From the NCBI RefSeq assembly GCF_042453785.1, contig NC_091665.1, positions 27,018,501-27,082,500 on the forward strand: a stretch of DNA of 64,000 nucleotides, given 5' to 3'. Origin of the DNA: Malus domestica. Its lineage: Eukaryota; Streptophyta; Magnoliopsida; Rosales; Rosaceae. The notes under the pieces were generated by a model. It was not told the DNA's origin and did not search any database. It was given only the letters and a program-made list of their open reading frames with translations. This document shows positions 20,898 to 33,214 of the stretch, piece by piece. Every line of letters begins with the position of its first letter. Position 1 is the first letter of the stretch. The position numbers and the translations under genes are program-made.

Positions 20898-22574
20898 GGT
20901 CGGATTGCGATTCGCGGAAGATCAGACCATGGAATCAATCGAGAGCGCCTCGCTCTCAAGCTGCCGTACGCGCGAGGAGCGGAGGAAGAATCAGAAAACC
21001 ACGAATTCGGAGGACCAGGATTTGGTTGCCTTTCTTCTCCGATTCGGAAGAAAATCAGAAGACGACGGAGACACTGAGAGATGCCGATAGTTTGAGTTAG
21101 AAAAACGATTGTCGTTAATCAATTTTTTGTAACAAAAATGGTACTGTATTTGTTGTGATATTTCAAAATTGCCACTGGTCTTCATAAGCCCGGCCCATTA
21201 GGTACTACCACAACAAATACAATTTAGAAATCATAGTTGGTTAGCAAGTTTATGTTTTCGATTTGTCAACTTGTACAAAGTGGGGAAACAAAAACGTGCA
21301 CATATAGAAAGGTACAAATTAATGCGAGATTGAGAAGGAAGCTACAATTTAGAAATCAGAGCCATTTGTTTGTCAGATATTTGATATGTTATAGTATCAA
21401 ATTGTAAATCGCAACTATATATTTAGATAATTCGTCTAGAGAGAAAACCTAATTGATAATCTATACACACCTATATAGATTAACTACTCTTATCATGGCC
21501 AACAAGTAGCTTATGTCCAAGACGATGTTGTGTTCGCGTTTCGTCGATTTCACGTATTCTTCTTCTTTAAGGAGACGATCCATGATTAGTGTTCTAATAT
21601 GATTATAAACCCTTTAAATAACTTCATTAGGTGGTACATGCATTTTGATTTATCCCTTCTGTGATCGCCTCAGTTTCGCTATTTAATTAGTCCCTGAAAC
21701 TTCTTGCATTGCATGATGTGCATGGAAATGTCTATTAAATAAAAGAAGTTTTAACGAAACACTCCAGGTATTGTTTACTTTTAACGAAAAACCACATTTT
21801 TATCTTTTCCTGGTACTATTCACTACACCTTTATTTGTCATTTTTCATTAAAACTAAAGTTTTTTTTGAACTTTTCGTTAGTTTTCCATTAAACAAAACA
21901 TTGGGGATCTTTGAAGTAGTACTATGTTTCGTATCAAAATCAAAGTACCGTCCTAATAATTGATGTAATTAGTAAACATTGACACATAATGTAATGCATT
22001 CTTAATTGGAGCTACAACCTCGTCTAGTTTCCATTTTTTTTATAAGTGTATATGTTAGTTTGGTGTATGTCGTCGGCCACTCTAGATTGAAGTGTGCAAC
22101 TCTATTGTGGGAGCTTCTTTTGTTCTCAATTATAGCAAATGTCTCAATCATCGAGATGAATTTCTTGAATTTTATCAAGTACATGTCGATTTATGTGCTC
22201 CTAATTATTTTTTAGCATGAATAGTTGCACCTTCTTATTTGCAAATATTAAGAACAATTGCGCACATGTGCGTAAACTGTAGATTATGAATACATACATA
22301 ACTAGAATTCTAATTGGATATTTGGTGTTACACCATAAATAATAAAGTTGAGAGCATTTTTTTAGTATACCAAAAACACCATATGATACAACAAGTATCA
22401 TTTTCCGGAATACATATAATAAGTTACTATTAAAAGATAACTCTTGATTTGGTTAATATGAAAAGAAAAGGAAATTAGGGTATATTATTTTATATTAATA
22501 TGAATATTACTTAATTATTTTGTCAGACATTTATCCATTAGCTGGTCGTGATTGGACTGAATAGTTGGCTCAAT
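20898..22574 (-). promoter_or_regulatory. former upstream region of EH copy E1
   Basis: This is the 5' flank of the EH gene, matched by 30886-32575 with few differences. It is AT-rich past about 21100 and contains one MITE. The homology ends abruptly at 22574 inside 'gactgaatagttggctc', where copy E2 continues with 'caactggtgtagcag'. Confidence 0.6.
21745..21890 (+). mobile_element. MITE, 9-bp-TSD family (copy c, variant)
   Basis: This is a variant with blocks gttttaacgaaacactccagg, 'ttaacgaaaaaccacattttta', 'tactattcactacacc' and 'gaacttttcgttagttttcc'. The flanks ATTAAATAA and ATTAAACAA form an imperfect 9-bp target duplication. It is present at the same site in the second copy (31751-31905). 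Confidence 0.75.
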
Positions 22575-23039
22575 TAGGGGTGGGCAAACGGGCTCTGGAC
22601 CCGCAGGTAGGGATGGGTATTGGCGGTTTGGAGCGGGTACGGGGCGGGTCCGTATTCTTTTTTATACAAAACGGGGCGGGACGGGACGGGTCCAAGTAAA
22701 CAAAGGGGCGGGCCGGTTCCAATTTTCTGCAGTAGCGGGCCCCCGGCCCGAACCGTTTGCAAACCTCACATACTCTCAAATCTCTTTCACACACTCAAAT
22801 CTCACAAACGCACACACATCTCAGCTTTCTGGAAGATTCACCCAAGTCCTCCCGAGTCCCTCCCTGCCGATCTCTCTCTCTCTTTCAGTCTTCCCTATCG
22901 ATCTCTCTCTCCCAGAGTCCTCCCTATCCATTCGTCGATTCTCCCGAGTCCTCCCTCTCGATCTTTCTCTCACAGAGCCTTCCCTATCGATCTCTCTCTC
23001 CCAGAGTCCTCCTTCTCGATTCGTTGAGTCTCCCGAGTC
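22575..23039. other. insert joining E1 to T2: hAT-like end plus CT-rich DNA
   Basis: The left end, taggggtgggcaaacggg, resembles the terminal repeat of plant hAT-type elements, and GC-rich ggcggg words follow to 22750. From 22770 to 23039 come degenerate copies of a roughly 30-bp pyrimidine-rich unit (gatctctctctcccagagtcctcc). No matching right terminal repeat was found. The segment has no counterpart elsewhere in the window. Confidence 0.5.
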
Positions 23040-24174
23040 CTCCTTAATGCTGTTCTACAATCTCTCAGTCTAGCTTTATTGGATCCTCCTTAGTTCTGAA
23101 CCACTCTCTCTCTCTCTCGCTTGCTTTACTGGATCCTCCTTAATTCTGAACCACTCTCTCTCTCTCTATTCACAATTAAATTAATCTCTCTGCAACTACT
23201 ACTTGCTGGATCTGAAAACTAGAGGTTGTGGATATGGCTTCTTCTTCTTCTTGTTTTTCATCCGCTGCTGCTCCTGCTGATGCTGATGATACAAAAAAGT
23301 AAATGTTTTGGATATTATTTTGAAGGTGGAGAAAACAAACAAGCCCTTGTCAGAGGTTAGTCAGTGTTTATTGATGTATTCTGTTTAAGGCTCTCTCTGT
23401 ATTTTTTGTCATTTCTTTTCTTTTTACATAAGTTTAGGTGTTATGCTGCCATATAATTTGCTAATTAGTTTTTGTTAATTCCTTCGCTGGTGACCTGTCA
23501 CCGGATGTCACTTTGTTTTGTTTGCATCTTTATCAATTGTCTTTCTTTTGACGTTTGGATTCAACGGTTCTCTTAACACAGGTTCTGAAAAAGCTTCGGT
23601 ACAAAAGATTGGAAGAGAGAGCAAATGGAAAAAGAAAACAAGGAAGAGAACAGGAGAAAGAGGTCTCAAGTTGATTTTGCATCCTTTTTCGCATAGGCCT
23701 CTTCCTTTTTGTGTGGTGTTTTTTGGTATATGCATAATCTGATTTGTTTTTTCACTGGATGAAACATAACCAAAACATCACTCGCAGGAATCGATCAGAA
23801 GACGATGATGATACCGATTGTGAGGGGAGCAAAGCAAGGAGAAAAGGTTTGCATTATATCATTTTATGGTTTTCAAATACTAGTAGCTTTACATGCTGAG
23901 ATGACGTTGTTCATATTAAGATTGCAAATATATGAATATCTTTCTTTAAATTATAGTGTTTTTAAAGATAATAGGTCCTATCATGTGCCCCATTTTCCAC
24001 TTTCGTATCTCTCACTCGTTGATTTCTAGCCTTTGAAATTTTGTGCATGTAGTCAAAAGCCAATTCAAGTAAATTCTGAACTAGTCTCTCCCTCTCCCCC
24101 TCTTGCATCCTCTTAATTCGGTGCAACGTCGTAGTATTATTTCTCTCTAATTAATAATTAATCTCTCTGCAACT
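23040..24174 (+). promoter_or_regulatory. leader region of TNL copy T2, with relict start
   Basis: This is the upstream region of the intact TNL. It contains CT runs and a 22-residue frame at 23234-23302 (MASSSSCFSSAAAPADADD, then TKK and a stop) like that before T1. A segment at 23640-24055, missing before T1, holds two exon-like stretches: VLKKLRYKRLEERANGKRKQ after ACAG at 23580, and one near 23788 ending at AAAAG|GTTTGC. They do not join in frame, so they may be relics. No core promoter could be fixed. Confidence 0.5.
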
Positions 24175-27100
24175 ATGTCTTTTTGCTGGATCTGGAAATT
24201 AGATGTTATGGACATTGCTTCTTCTTCATCATCCGCTGCTGATAACCCCCCACGTCGAGAAAAGTATGATGTGTTTATCAGTTTCAGAGGCGAGGACACC
24301 CGCCTTGGTATTACCAGCCATCTACATGCTGCCTTACTTCAGAAGAAAATTGAAACCTACATCGATGACAAACTTCAGAGTGGAGAAGAAATCGGACCTG
24401 CCCTTCTAGAAGCAATCGAGAAATCCACCATTTCGGTGATCATTTTCTCACAAAACTATGCTTCTTCCACATGGTGTTTGGATGAGCTTGTGCATATACT
24501 AAAATGCAACAACAAAGAAGGCCGGATGGTTATACCCGTATTCTACGACATCGATCCATCTGATGTACGAAAACAGCACGGGAGTTATGCAGATGCATTT
24601 GCTGAACTTGAAAAACGATTCGCTAACAGTATAGACAAGGTGCACAAGTGGAGGGATGCTTTGACGACTGCAGCCAATCTATCTGGGTTTGATTATTCAA
24701 ACAAATCCGGGTAACTTACTCATTCTTTAACTTGTCTAAAGTTATAAATTTTCTTTAAACTTGTGACAGTTTGATTTGTGCTCAGATTTGGTAAAGCGTA
24801 TTTAAGACTAACTATTGCTTTTCTACCTAATCATATACGTCTATACTCCAGGACGGAGGCAAATCTAATTCAGAGAGTTGTCGATCATATTTGGGCCAAA
24901 ATGTGTCGCGAATCATCCTGCGATTTAAAGGGTTTTGTTGGAATTGAAAGCCGCATCGAGCAGATTGAATTGCTGTTAGGCATTCATTTACCGGACGCTT
25001 GCTTCACTGTAGGTATTTGGGGCATGGGTGGTATTGGCAAGACCACCCTTGCCGAGGCTGTATTTCGCAGACACTCTTCTAAATTCGAAGCTTCTTGTTT
25101 TCTTAAGAATGTTAGGGAGAACTCAGAACAAGCAGGTGGACTAGATCACTTGGAAAAAACACTTTTTAAGGAGATATTAAAGGAAGAAGTTTCTTTGCCC
25201 GTAGGGTCAACTTTTCAAGAAAGGCTCAGTCGTACAAAGGTCCTCATTGTTCTAGATGACGTGAGTGATTCATTGCAAATGGATCGTTTAGCTGGCGATC
25301 ATCTCCGGTATGGCAGTGGAAGTAGAATCATTATCACAAGTAGAGATAGGGGCAAACTTGGGCTAACTGGTGAAGAGGCTAAGATCTACAAGGTCGAGGT
25401 ATTAAAATCGAATGACGCTCTTCAGCTCTTCTGTTTACGTGCTTTCAAGAATAATGGTGCTTGTAGAACAGATTTTAAGGAGTTGGCAAAAGAGGTGGTT
25501 GCTTATGCTGGATACGTTCCTTTAGCTCTTACAGTTCTGGGGTCGTTGTTCTTCAATTGCAAGAGCAAAGAAGAATGGGAAGATGAATTCAACAAATTGA
25601 AACGATTTCCCTGTGAAGATATCCTGAAAGTGTTGAGAATAAGTTATGATAAATTGGGAGACAATGAAAAGGATATTTTTCTGGATATAGCATGTTTTCA
25701 TAAAGGGAAGTCTCTGGTTGAGGTAAAACGAATGTTAGATGTTCGTGGATTCTTTGCGCCATCTGGAATTAGAATTCTCATTGAGATGTCTCTCATATCA
25801 TTTGATTCAAATTGGGGAATGGAAACCATAGAGATGCACGATTTGCTACAAGAAATGGGAAGGAAAATTGTTCAAGAACAAGGTATTAAAGATCCCGGTA
25901 AACAGAGTAGGTTGTTCAATGATGAGGATGTCTATCGTGTATTGAGGAGTAACAAGGTAAGAGCCAAATGCATTCAATTTTTTTCCTTTCTTTTTTTTAG
26001 AAAATAAAAATTACAAACTTGAGATGATAACACAACAAAGTAAAACTAATTTATAATAAAGAAGTGAGATTGTTAAAAGATGAATTTGATTGAATATTTA
26101 TTGTGTTAGGAAGTGTTTGGAATATGAACAAATGATTGTTTATTTAGACAAGTAGAGCAGGATACAATTATTTTGGATATTTGACTCGACTAAGACACTT
26201 GTACATGATTACCATCGCAAATACTCTTTGTTCCAAATGTGTGTTACATTTTAATATGTTTAATTGTTTATATTCACATTTAAACTTTCTTCTTATTCTT
26301 AGGAAACTCCAAATGTTGAAGCCATACAAGTTAATTGGTATAATCTTCAAGAGCGACCATTGAAACATGCAGACTTCAAAAAGTTGTCTAACCTAATAAT
26401 GCTAATTGTGAATGGTGGCTTCAAATTGACCGCTTCTCTAGACCTTCCCGATTCTCTTCGTTATCTTGAGTGGTGGTATTATCCAGTGGAATCTTTGCTG
26501 TTGAATTTTTGTTTGGAAAATCTAGTTGAGCTTCATATGCCTTATAGCAGAGTTAAGAAGCTTTGGAAAGAAGAGCAGGTATATTATATTATATGCCTAT
26601 TTTAATTCTTGTATAAAATAAAGTGTAGAAATTATATTAATTCTTTATATTTCTATTTCATTTGTTGCAGATACTTGTCAACTTACAAGTGATTGATTTG
26701 GGGGACTGTTCAAATCTAACTGAAGTTCCAAATCTCTCTGGGAGTCTAAAAATTGTGAAGATAAATCTCTGGGCCTGTGGAAGTTTGGTTGAAATTCCTT
26801 CGTATTTTCAACATCTTGACAAGCTTACTCATCTTAATCTTAGAAACTGCAAGAGTCTCAAGTATCTTCCAGAGATGCCAGGAAGTCTTCAATACTTAAA
26901 TTTAGAATACAGTGGTATAAAGGAGTTGCCTGAATCAGTTTGGTCTAACAAAAATATTTCTTACTTGAATTTAAGGGCATGCAAAGACCTTCAGAATAAT
27001 CCAAGCAGCAGGTGTAAGTTGAAAAATCTCGTGGAACTTGGTCTTGATTATTGCTTTAAATTTGAAAACTTCCCAGAGATTTTGGAGCCAATGGAACATT

Positions 27101-28551
27101 TGAAGTCCTTAAGTTTAATTCAAACAGCAATTACAGAGCTACCCTCATCAATCTGTAAGTTGAAATATCTTGAGAGTCTTGATCTCACCAGGTGCTATAG
27201 ATTTTCCAAATTCCCTGAAATCTTGAAGCCAATGGAACATTTGGTGTCTCTTTGTTTGGAAGAGACAGCTGTCGAAATGCTTCCTTCGTCTATTGGAAAT
27301 CTAAATGGGCTTCAAGATTTAAACCTTAGTCTCTGCTATCAACTTAAGGATGTCCCAACAAGTATCTACAGTTTAACCAATCTTAAACGTCTCAACTTTC
27401 CATACTGTAGGAGACTTGAAAAATTGCCTTCCAGCTCTGTCGGTTTTCTCTCTTTAGAAAAACTAGATCTCAGCTACAGCCGTATATTGGAAATACCAGC
27501 AAGCATCAAACAAGCTTCTCGGTTGTCTATACTCTACTTATTCAACTGCGAGCGGCTTCAATCTATACCAGAGCTCCCAGTGCTATGTAATGTTAGAGCT
27601 GAAGGCTGCAGGTCGCTGAAGATAGTGTCAAGTTCAAGGACAGCACTCAGAAAAGGTTGGGATAAACCTAATTATCGTTACAGAGTTTTTATTAATTGCC
27701 CAAAATTGGATAATAATTCAAGGAGCAACATAATGGATGAAGCACAGATTACAATTATGCGAATGGAAACTGTTGCGCCATTTAAGGACTATGTGTTGCC
27801 TTATAATCCCTGGCCTCAGATTAACATTGCATGTCCAGGAAAAGAAATTCCAAATTGGTTCAGCTATCAAAATGAGGGATCTTCAGTAGACATCGAGCTT
27901 TCTCCATATTGGTTTCGAACAGGTTTATTTGGTTTCGCTCTCTCTGTTGTTCTTTCTGGGTTTATTTGGTATCCCCGCCGGAGGGTAAGAGCTAATTTCA
28001 TTGTCAAATTCATGGGTGAAAGCCATGAACTGTTCAGTTCTAAGTACATTATCCCAGACTCCTATGACGGCCAACATCACGTGCATGTGTGGAATGAGGC
28101 CTTTAGAAGTGAGGAGGTAGGAAAAAACTGCTCCCCTGATATTTACAAACTTGCCAAAGAGGCCTCTGTTGTCTTCTGCCTGGTGGATCGTGAAGGACGA
28201 ACTGCTTCTGCTTCCTCTGTGAAGGTGGAAAGCTGTGGTATATGCCCATTGTATGCCGAAGATGCTGAGAAATTCAAAATTGGTCATGTGTTCATGTCGA
28301 GGGGACCAAAAGTAGAAGAAGAAACAAGACAAGATGATTCCAAAGGTGGTGGATCAGGAGATGAGCCTCAAGTTAGTGGATCAAGTCATGAGTCTGAAGC
28401 AAATGAAAGTGATGATCATGGGTCTGAAGTCGGTGGAACCGAAGATGATTCAAGTGATGATCATGGGTCTGAAGTTGGTGCAACCGAAGATGATTCAAGT
28501 GACGATCATGGGTCTGAATTCAGTGGAACTGAAGATGATTGGGACTTTTAA
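24175..28551 (+). CDS. TIR-NBS-LRR (TNL) disease-resistance protein, copy T2
   Basis: Four exons, 24175-24710, 24852-25956, 26303-26578 and 26671-28551, have GT-AG junctions and keep the frame, giving 1265 residues. The TIR domain (about 30-165) has KYDVFISFRGEDTR and WCLDEL, whose Glu104 is the likely NADase residue. The NB-ARC (about 205-520) has P-loop GMGGIGKTT (236-244), KVLIVLDDV, GSGSRIIITSRD, VPLALTVLGS, DIFLDIACF and MHDLL. The LRR region (about 640-960) has repeats such as ELPSSICKLKYLESLDLTRC. A post-LRR domain with CPGKEIPNWFSYQNEGSSVD follows near 1027. The protein ends in an acidic tail of three 15-residue repeats. It should act as an intracellular immune receptor that makes NAD-derived signals for EDS1 when activated. 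A second ATG at 24208 (MDIASSS) is a possible alternative start. The pathogen recognised is unknown. Confidence 0.92.
28411..28545 (+). repeat. 45-bp coding tandem repeat (acidic tail of TNL T2)
   Basis: Three consecutive 45-bp units start at 28411, 28456 and 28501. Each encodes DDHGSEVGGTEDDSS with small changes. The tail is strongly acidic. A scrambled remnant of it survives in T1 at 12755-12830, out of frame. Confidence 0.95.
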
Positions 28552-29230
28552 TCCAACAATCTTAAGCATCATTATCCAATGGAATTAGGAAAAACTTTTA
28601 AGGCAAATTTGTACTTTGATAGCTCACTTATCTGACCAAGAAATAAGACAACAAATAGGCAAGGCTTTTATTATTTTGGTATTGTTTATGCTTTATACAT
28701 TAAAGCGCTAGTTATGGACAAGTGTATAATAGCCTATTTGTTATCTTTAAAACTTGATTTACCTTTATATCATAAACATAGACATTAATTAACACACCAT
28801 GCCAGGGCAAAGTAAAAATCTCACAACCAAGAGCAATAGTTTGAACATTCAACAAGACAAAAATATGCGATTGCTCAATGGCTGAACTGCAATGAGCAAA
28901 AAATATGAATGGCCCAATTGGACTAACACCGGCAAAACTCAGTGTTCCTGTTTGCACCAAACAAAGATCAACGAAACAAATTTTATTAGAGAGGGTAAAA
29001 TATTACAGCAAATTAAGGCTGAAAAAAGAAAGGCACAGCCCCAGTTTAATAATACAATCATCGAATTTGTAACAACGATAAAACTATAGGCTCTTTGCTT
29101 CAATAGGATTACGAACATTCCAAAATTAAGGAGAAAAATTATACGTCGCACTACAAGCTAAAGGAAGAAAAGAATGAAGAAAAAGCGAGATGAATACACA
29201 AAGAAATGAAATACAAGATACATTACAAGT
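28552..29230. other. 3' flank of TNL T2, shared with T1
   Basis: This probably includes the 3' UTR. It matches 12820-13400 apart from about 90 bases near 28660-28745 that T1 lacks. It leads straight into the EH pseudogene on the other strand. No gene of its own is seen. Confidence 0.6.
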
Positions 29231-29239
29231 TCGATGGCT

Positions 29240-30688
29240 GAACTGCATTTTGACCTGGAAATATTCAATTTTCTCTCTTGCATCCAAGATTTCTATCTTC
29301 AAGTCTCTGGGATATTTGTTATGATTTGACACTTACCAGGAAGTAACATGCACACATGACTTTGCTGCTCAAGATGAGAAAATTGGGGAAACATTAAAGT
29401 TCTAAGTACCTTTTTATCAGCTTCAGTTGCTTCTTTGAACTTTCAGTTCAGTGAGTTAACCTCCTCTGTACTCAGTTGATCTACAAGATGTTTCTTCAAT
29501 TCTGGTACTCTGGGTTTCCGCTAATTGGCCTGCTGCTTTTCCTCAGCATGAGAAGGAGCAACTGTCTTCGGTGGCCTTCCCCCAGCTGGGGGTGCCATGT
29601 GCCGAGCACCAGGACCAGGCATCAGTTGCTGTTGTTGAAAGCCTTTTAAAGTGAAAAATAAGAAACCATTCTCCATCAAAGGAAGACATGTTTCAAAAAA
29701 TAAAAGTGATTTGTTTGTGGATGAATACCAGAAGCAGGTCTCCAGGCTACATTGCCAGCATTGGAGTAATTATTTGAAGGTTGAAAAAAATGGGATAAAT
29801 CAAACATAATATTGCTTGGTAGCACTGCTGGAAGAGGGCGTCCCTCCCTAAACTGCTCCATCAAAGAGAATGCGGCATGATGGGTAGTCATTCTATCAAT
29901 TTAATAGTATATATTTATGGATGTTCGTATGTCAATTGGCCAGCACAAGATTACTACCAATCACAAATAAAATTTTGTATCTACAAAATACCTATGGCAT
30001 GTGTAAGTTTTTACATCAAAATACGAACACATCATGCAAAGAATGAACATCCAGCAGCAAAGCATCTCGTAGAAAAATGTGCTTGATTGAGCCTGTTATG
30101 TTCAGCAATTCAAGCTAATGAGAAAGTGCATTCATATAATCAATATTTAACATAATATGCCCCTGGTTATCATTTTATACGGAAATTCCTTCAGCAAAAC
30201 AAGTATACAGCTTCAAGAACCTATTTGTCGATATGATCCCGACCCAAGAACATTTCCTCTGTATGCGACAATCCTAACTACTCCATAGTCATCTTATGCT
30301 GCAGGTTTTCACTACTGCAAAATTCTACTGTAATAAACAATCCTTGATCAATCCTTGGGTCATATAACACATTTCTAAAGTCTGCTTACCATCTCAGGTC
30401 GAACGGATGCACCAGAAGGTATATTAATGACCTCATAACATAACTCTCTCAACCTCACTAACTGTAGTATCAATTCCGTATTTATACTAACACGAAATAA
30501 AAATCTCAGCTTAGATAGACATCCCGAACTCACATTTACCACTTCAACTACAATTAGACTACAAATTCAAAATCAATCTGATTCGGAACACAGTTCCACC
30601 ACCATCAAGTCCCAATCAACCACTACAATTACAAAAATATAATCATACACACATACATCCAATTATACATATATACACAAGCACATGC

Positions 30689-30726
<38 letters not shown>

Positions 30727-30885
30727 TACCTGCGCAAGGACCTGTTTGGGGAGACCAGAGCCCTGGAAGAAAGCGACGGCTTCATTGCCACTAATCCGGC
30801 CATCGCGGTCCAAATCGGCCCGTCGGAAATACGCGTCGAAGAGATCCACATGCGCCGATTGGTTCTGCGTCGACGCCATCGCCAC
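29240..30885 (-). pseudogene. EH-domain (EPS15-like) gene, copy E2
   Basis: Starting at 30885, exon one (30885-30730) reads MAMASTQNQSAHVDLFDAYF, RRADLDRDGRISGNEAVAFF, QGSGLPKQVLAQ and ends CAG|GTACTC. A middle exon near 29870-29720 reads LMEQFREGRPLPAVLPSNIM and NNYSNAGNVAWRPASG. The next (29645-29410) reads GPGARHMAPPAGGGRPPKTV and, after two in-frame stops, KFKEATEADKK. The last recognisable exon, near 29330-29240, reads LKIEILDAREKIEYFQVKM. The exons for the rest of the EH domains and the whole C-terminal half are gone. EH proteins of this type belong to the endocytic TPLATE complex. The truncated copy cannot supply that function, though its first exon and promoter region are well kept. 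Confidence 0.85.
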
Positions 30886-32542
30886 CGTCGGATTGCGATT
30901 CGCGAAAGATCAGACCATGGAATCAATCGAGAGCGCCTCGCTCTCAAGCTGCCGTACGCGTGAGGAGCGGAGGAAGAATCAGAAAACCACGAATTCGGAG
31001 GACCAGGATTTGGTTGCCTTTCTTCTCCGATTCGGAGGAAAATCAGAAGACGACGGAGACACGGAGAGATGCCGATAGTTTGAGTTAGAAAAACGATTGT
31101 CGTTAATCCATTTTTGTTACAAAAAATGGTACTGCATTTGTTGTGATATTTCAAAATTGCCACTGGTCCTCATGAGCCCGGCCCATTAGGTACTACCACA
31201 ACAAATACAATTTAGAAATCAAAGTTGGTTAACAAGTTTATGTTTTCGATTTGTCAACTTGTACAAAGTGGGGAAACAAAAAACGTGCACGTATAGAAAG
31301 GTACAAATTAATGCGAGATTGAGAAGGAAGCTACAATTTAGAAATCCGGGTCATTTATTTGTCAGATATTTGATATGTTATATTATCAAATTGTAAATCG
31401 CAACTATATATTTAGACATCGTTTTGTAAATTCGTCTAGAGAGGAAACCTAATTGATAATCTATACACACCCATATAGATTAACTACTTTTATCATGGCC
31501 AACAAGTAGCTTATGTCCACGACGATGTTGTGTTTGCGTTTCGTCGGTTTCACGTTCTCTTCTTCTTTAAGGAGACGATTAATGATTAGTGTTCTAAAAT
31601 ATGATTATAAACCCTTTAAATAACTTCATTAGTTGGTACAATTAAGGCATTGTGATTGATCCCTTCTATGATCGCCTCAGTTTCGCTATTTAATTAGTCC
31701 CTGAAACTTCTTGCATTACATGATGTGCATGGAAAGGTCTATTAAATAAATGAAGTTTTAACGAAACATTCCAGGTATTTTTTACTTTTAACGAAAAATC
31801 ACATTTTTATATTTTTCTAGTACTATTCACTACACATTTATTTGTCATTTTTCATTAAAACTAAAGTTTTTTTGAACTTTTCGTTAGTTTTCCTTTAAAC
31901 AAAAAATTGGGGATCTTTGAAGTAGTACTATGTTTCGAATCAAAATCAAAGTACCGGCCTAATAATTAATGTAATTAGTAAACATTGACACATAATGTAA
32001 TGCATTCTTAATTGGAGCTACAACCTTGTCTAGTTTCCATTTTTTTTTATAAGTGTATATGTTAGTTTGGTGTATGTCTTTGGCCACTCTGGATTGAAGT
32101 GTGCAACTCCGTTGTGTGAGCTTCTTTTGTTCTCAGTTATTGCAAATGTCTCAATCACCGAGATGAATTTCTCGAATTTTATCAAGTACATGTCGATTTA
32201 TTTGCTCCTAACTATTTTTTAGCAGGAATAGTTGCACCTTCTTATTTGCAAATATTAAGAACAATTGCACACTTGTGCGTAAACTGTAGGTTATGAATAC
32301 AAACATAACCGGAATTCTAATTGAATATTTGGTGTTACAACATAAATAATAAAATTTAGCATTTTTTCAATATACCAAAAACACCATCTGATACAACAAG
32401 TATCATTTTCCGGAATACATTTAACAAGTTACTATTAAAAGATAACTCTTGATTTGGTTAATATGAAAAGAAAAGGAAATTAGGGTATATTATTTTATAT
32501 TAATATGAATATTACTTAATTATTTTGTCAGACATTTATCCT
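30886..32542 (-). promoter_or_regulatory. former upstream region of EH copy E2
   Basis: This is the 5' flank of the EH pseudogene, near-identical to 20898-22574. It contains a MITE at 31751-31905 and otherwise AT-rich DNA. No separate gene is visible. Confidence 0.55.
31751..31905 (+). mobile_element. MITE, 9-bp-TSD family (copy d)
   Basis: This is the duplicate of the element at 21745-21890, with blocks gaagttttaacgaaacattcc and 'gaacttttcgttagttttcc'. It was inherited through the block duplication rather than by a fresh insertion. Confidence 0.75.
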
Positions 32543-32824
32543 TTAGTTGGTCGTGATTGGACTGAACAGTTGGCTCCAACTGGTGTAGCAGCTAATGGGA
32601 GACCTGGATTGCATACGGCGCTTCCCCAATGCCCACTTCCACCGCCATTTATGTCCCCTGGCCTCTCCACCTCCTCCGTCTTCATCACCGCCGGGAAAAA
32701 CCCTCCTCCTATTCTCTCCCACATCAAACACCCAAACCAGAACAATCAACACCAAAATTGCCAGTGCTGGGTACAGGAAGAAGGGGAAGATGAAGATGGC
32801 AGAGATCTGACTCTCAGACCTCAT
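32543..32824 (-). CDS. small membrane-protein ORF, tentative
   Basis: A 93-residue frame begins at an ATG (32824) that follows a TATA-like run (tatatatgtatatac) by about 10-30 bases. Residues 8-33 (SAIFIFPFFLYPALAILVLI, then VLVWVF) form one strong hydrophobic segment that could be a signal anchor. It is followed by a glycine-rich and then a basic region (KWRWKWALGKRRM). I do not recognise the family, and no homolog is seen in the window because copy E1 is cut off just before this point. It sits head-to-head with the PPR gene across about 390 bases. Confidence 0.3.
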   Translation of the reverse strand: MRSESQISAIFIFPFFLYPALAILVLIVLVWVFDVGENRRRVFPGGDEDGGGGEARGHKWRWKWALGKRRMQSRSPISCYTSWSQLFSPITTN

Positions 32825-33155
32825 TTCTTGCTAGTATATACATATATATACACACACATACAGTGAGAGTCGCATACGTACCTATGATTCAATCAGTTTC
32901 AGCAAAAGGGAATAGCAAAAGAGAGACACTTTGCAGTTGTTCCGGCAGCCGCCGATAATTCACAGGCAGCGGCAGTGAGGAATCAACAAGGAGAAAGCCA
33001 AAGCCTTATCTGTTGGTTTTACCTCTCTCTCCCCATTTCAAGCAGTGGAGAAAAGACGAAATTCCTCATTTACCCTCGTTGTCTTCTCAAATAACAAATA
33101 TATCCTCGCGAGCACGGTCTCTCTCGGTTCGAATTGAAACCCCAAAACCACTCTC

Positions 33156-33166
33156 TTAAACCCTAA
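33156..33166 (+). promoter_or_regulatory. telo-box (AAACCCTAA) in PPR leader
   Basis: The motif AAACCCTAA lies within 'cttaaaccctaaccag', about 50 bases before the PPR start codon. This motif is common just downstream of transcription starts in plant genes for translation and organelle biogenesis, which fits the gene. Confidence 0.5.
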
Positions 33167-33214
33167 CCAGAAACTCAAAAGATAACTTTATCAATCAGAA
33201 ATCTCTGTGGGGCC

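Noticed and set aside
20681-21090. Plus-strand and alternative minus-strand frames across EH exon 1
   Set aside because: They overlap the EH exon in other frames; the minus-strand frame MAMASTQNQ... is the only one with a recognisable domain and a donor at its end.
28334-28588. Plus-strand frame MIPKVVDQEMSLKLVDQVMS
   Set aside because: It is a shifted reading of the TNL's acidic-repeat tail.
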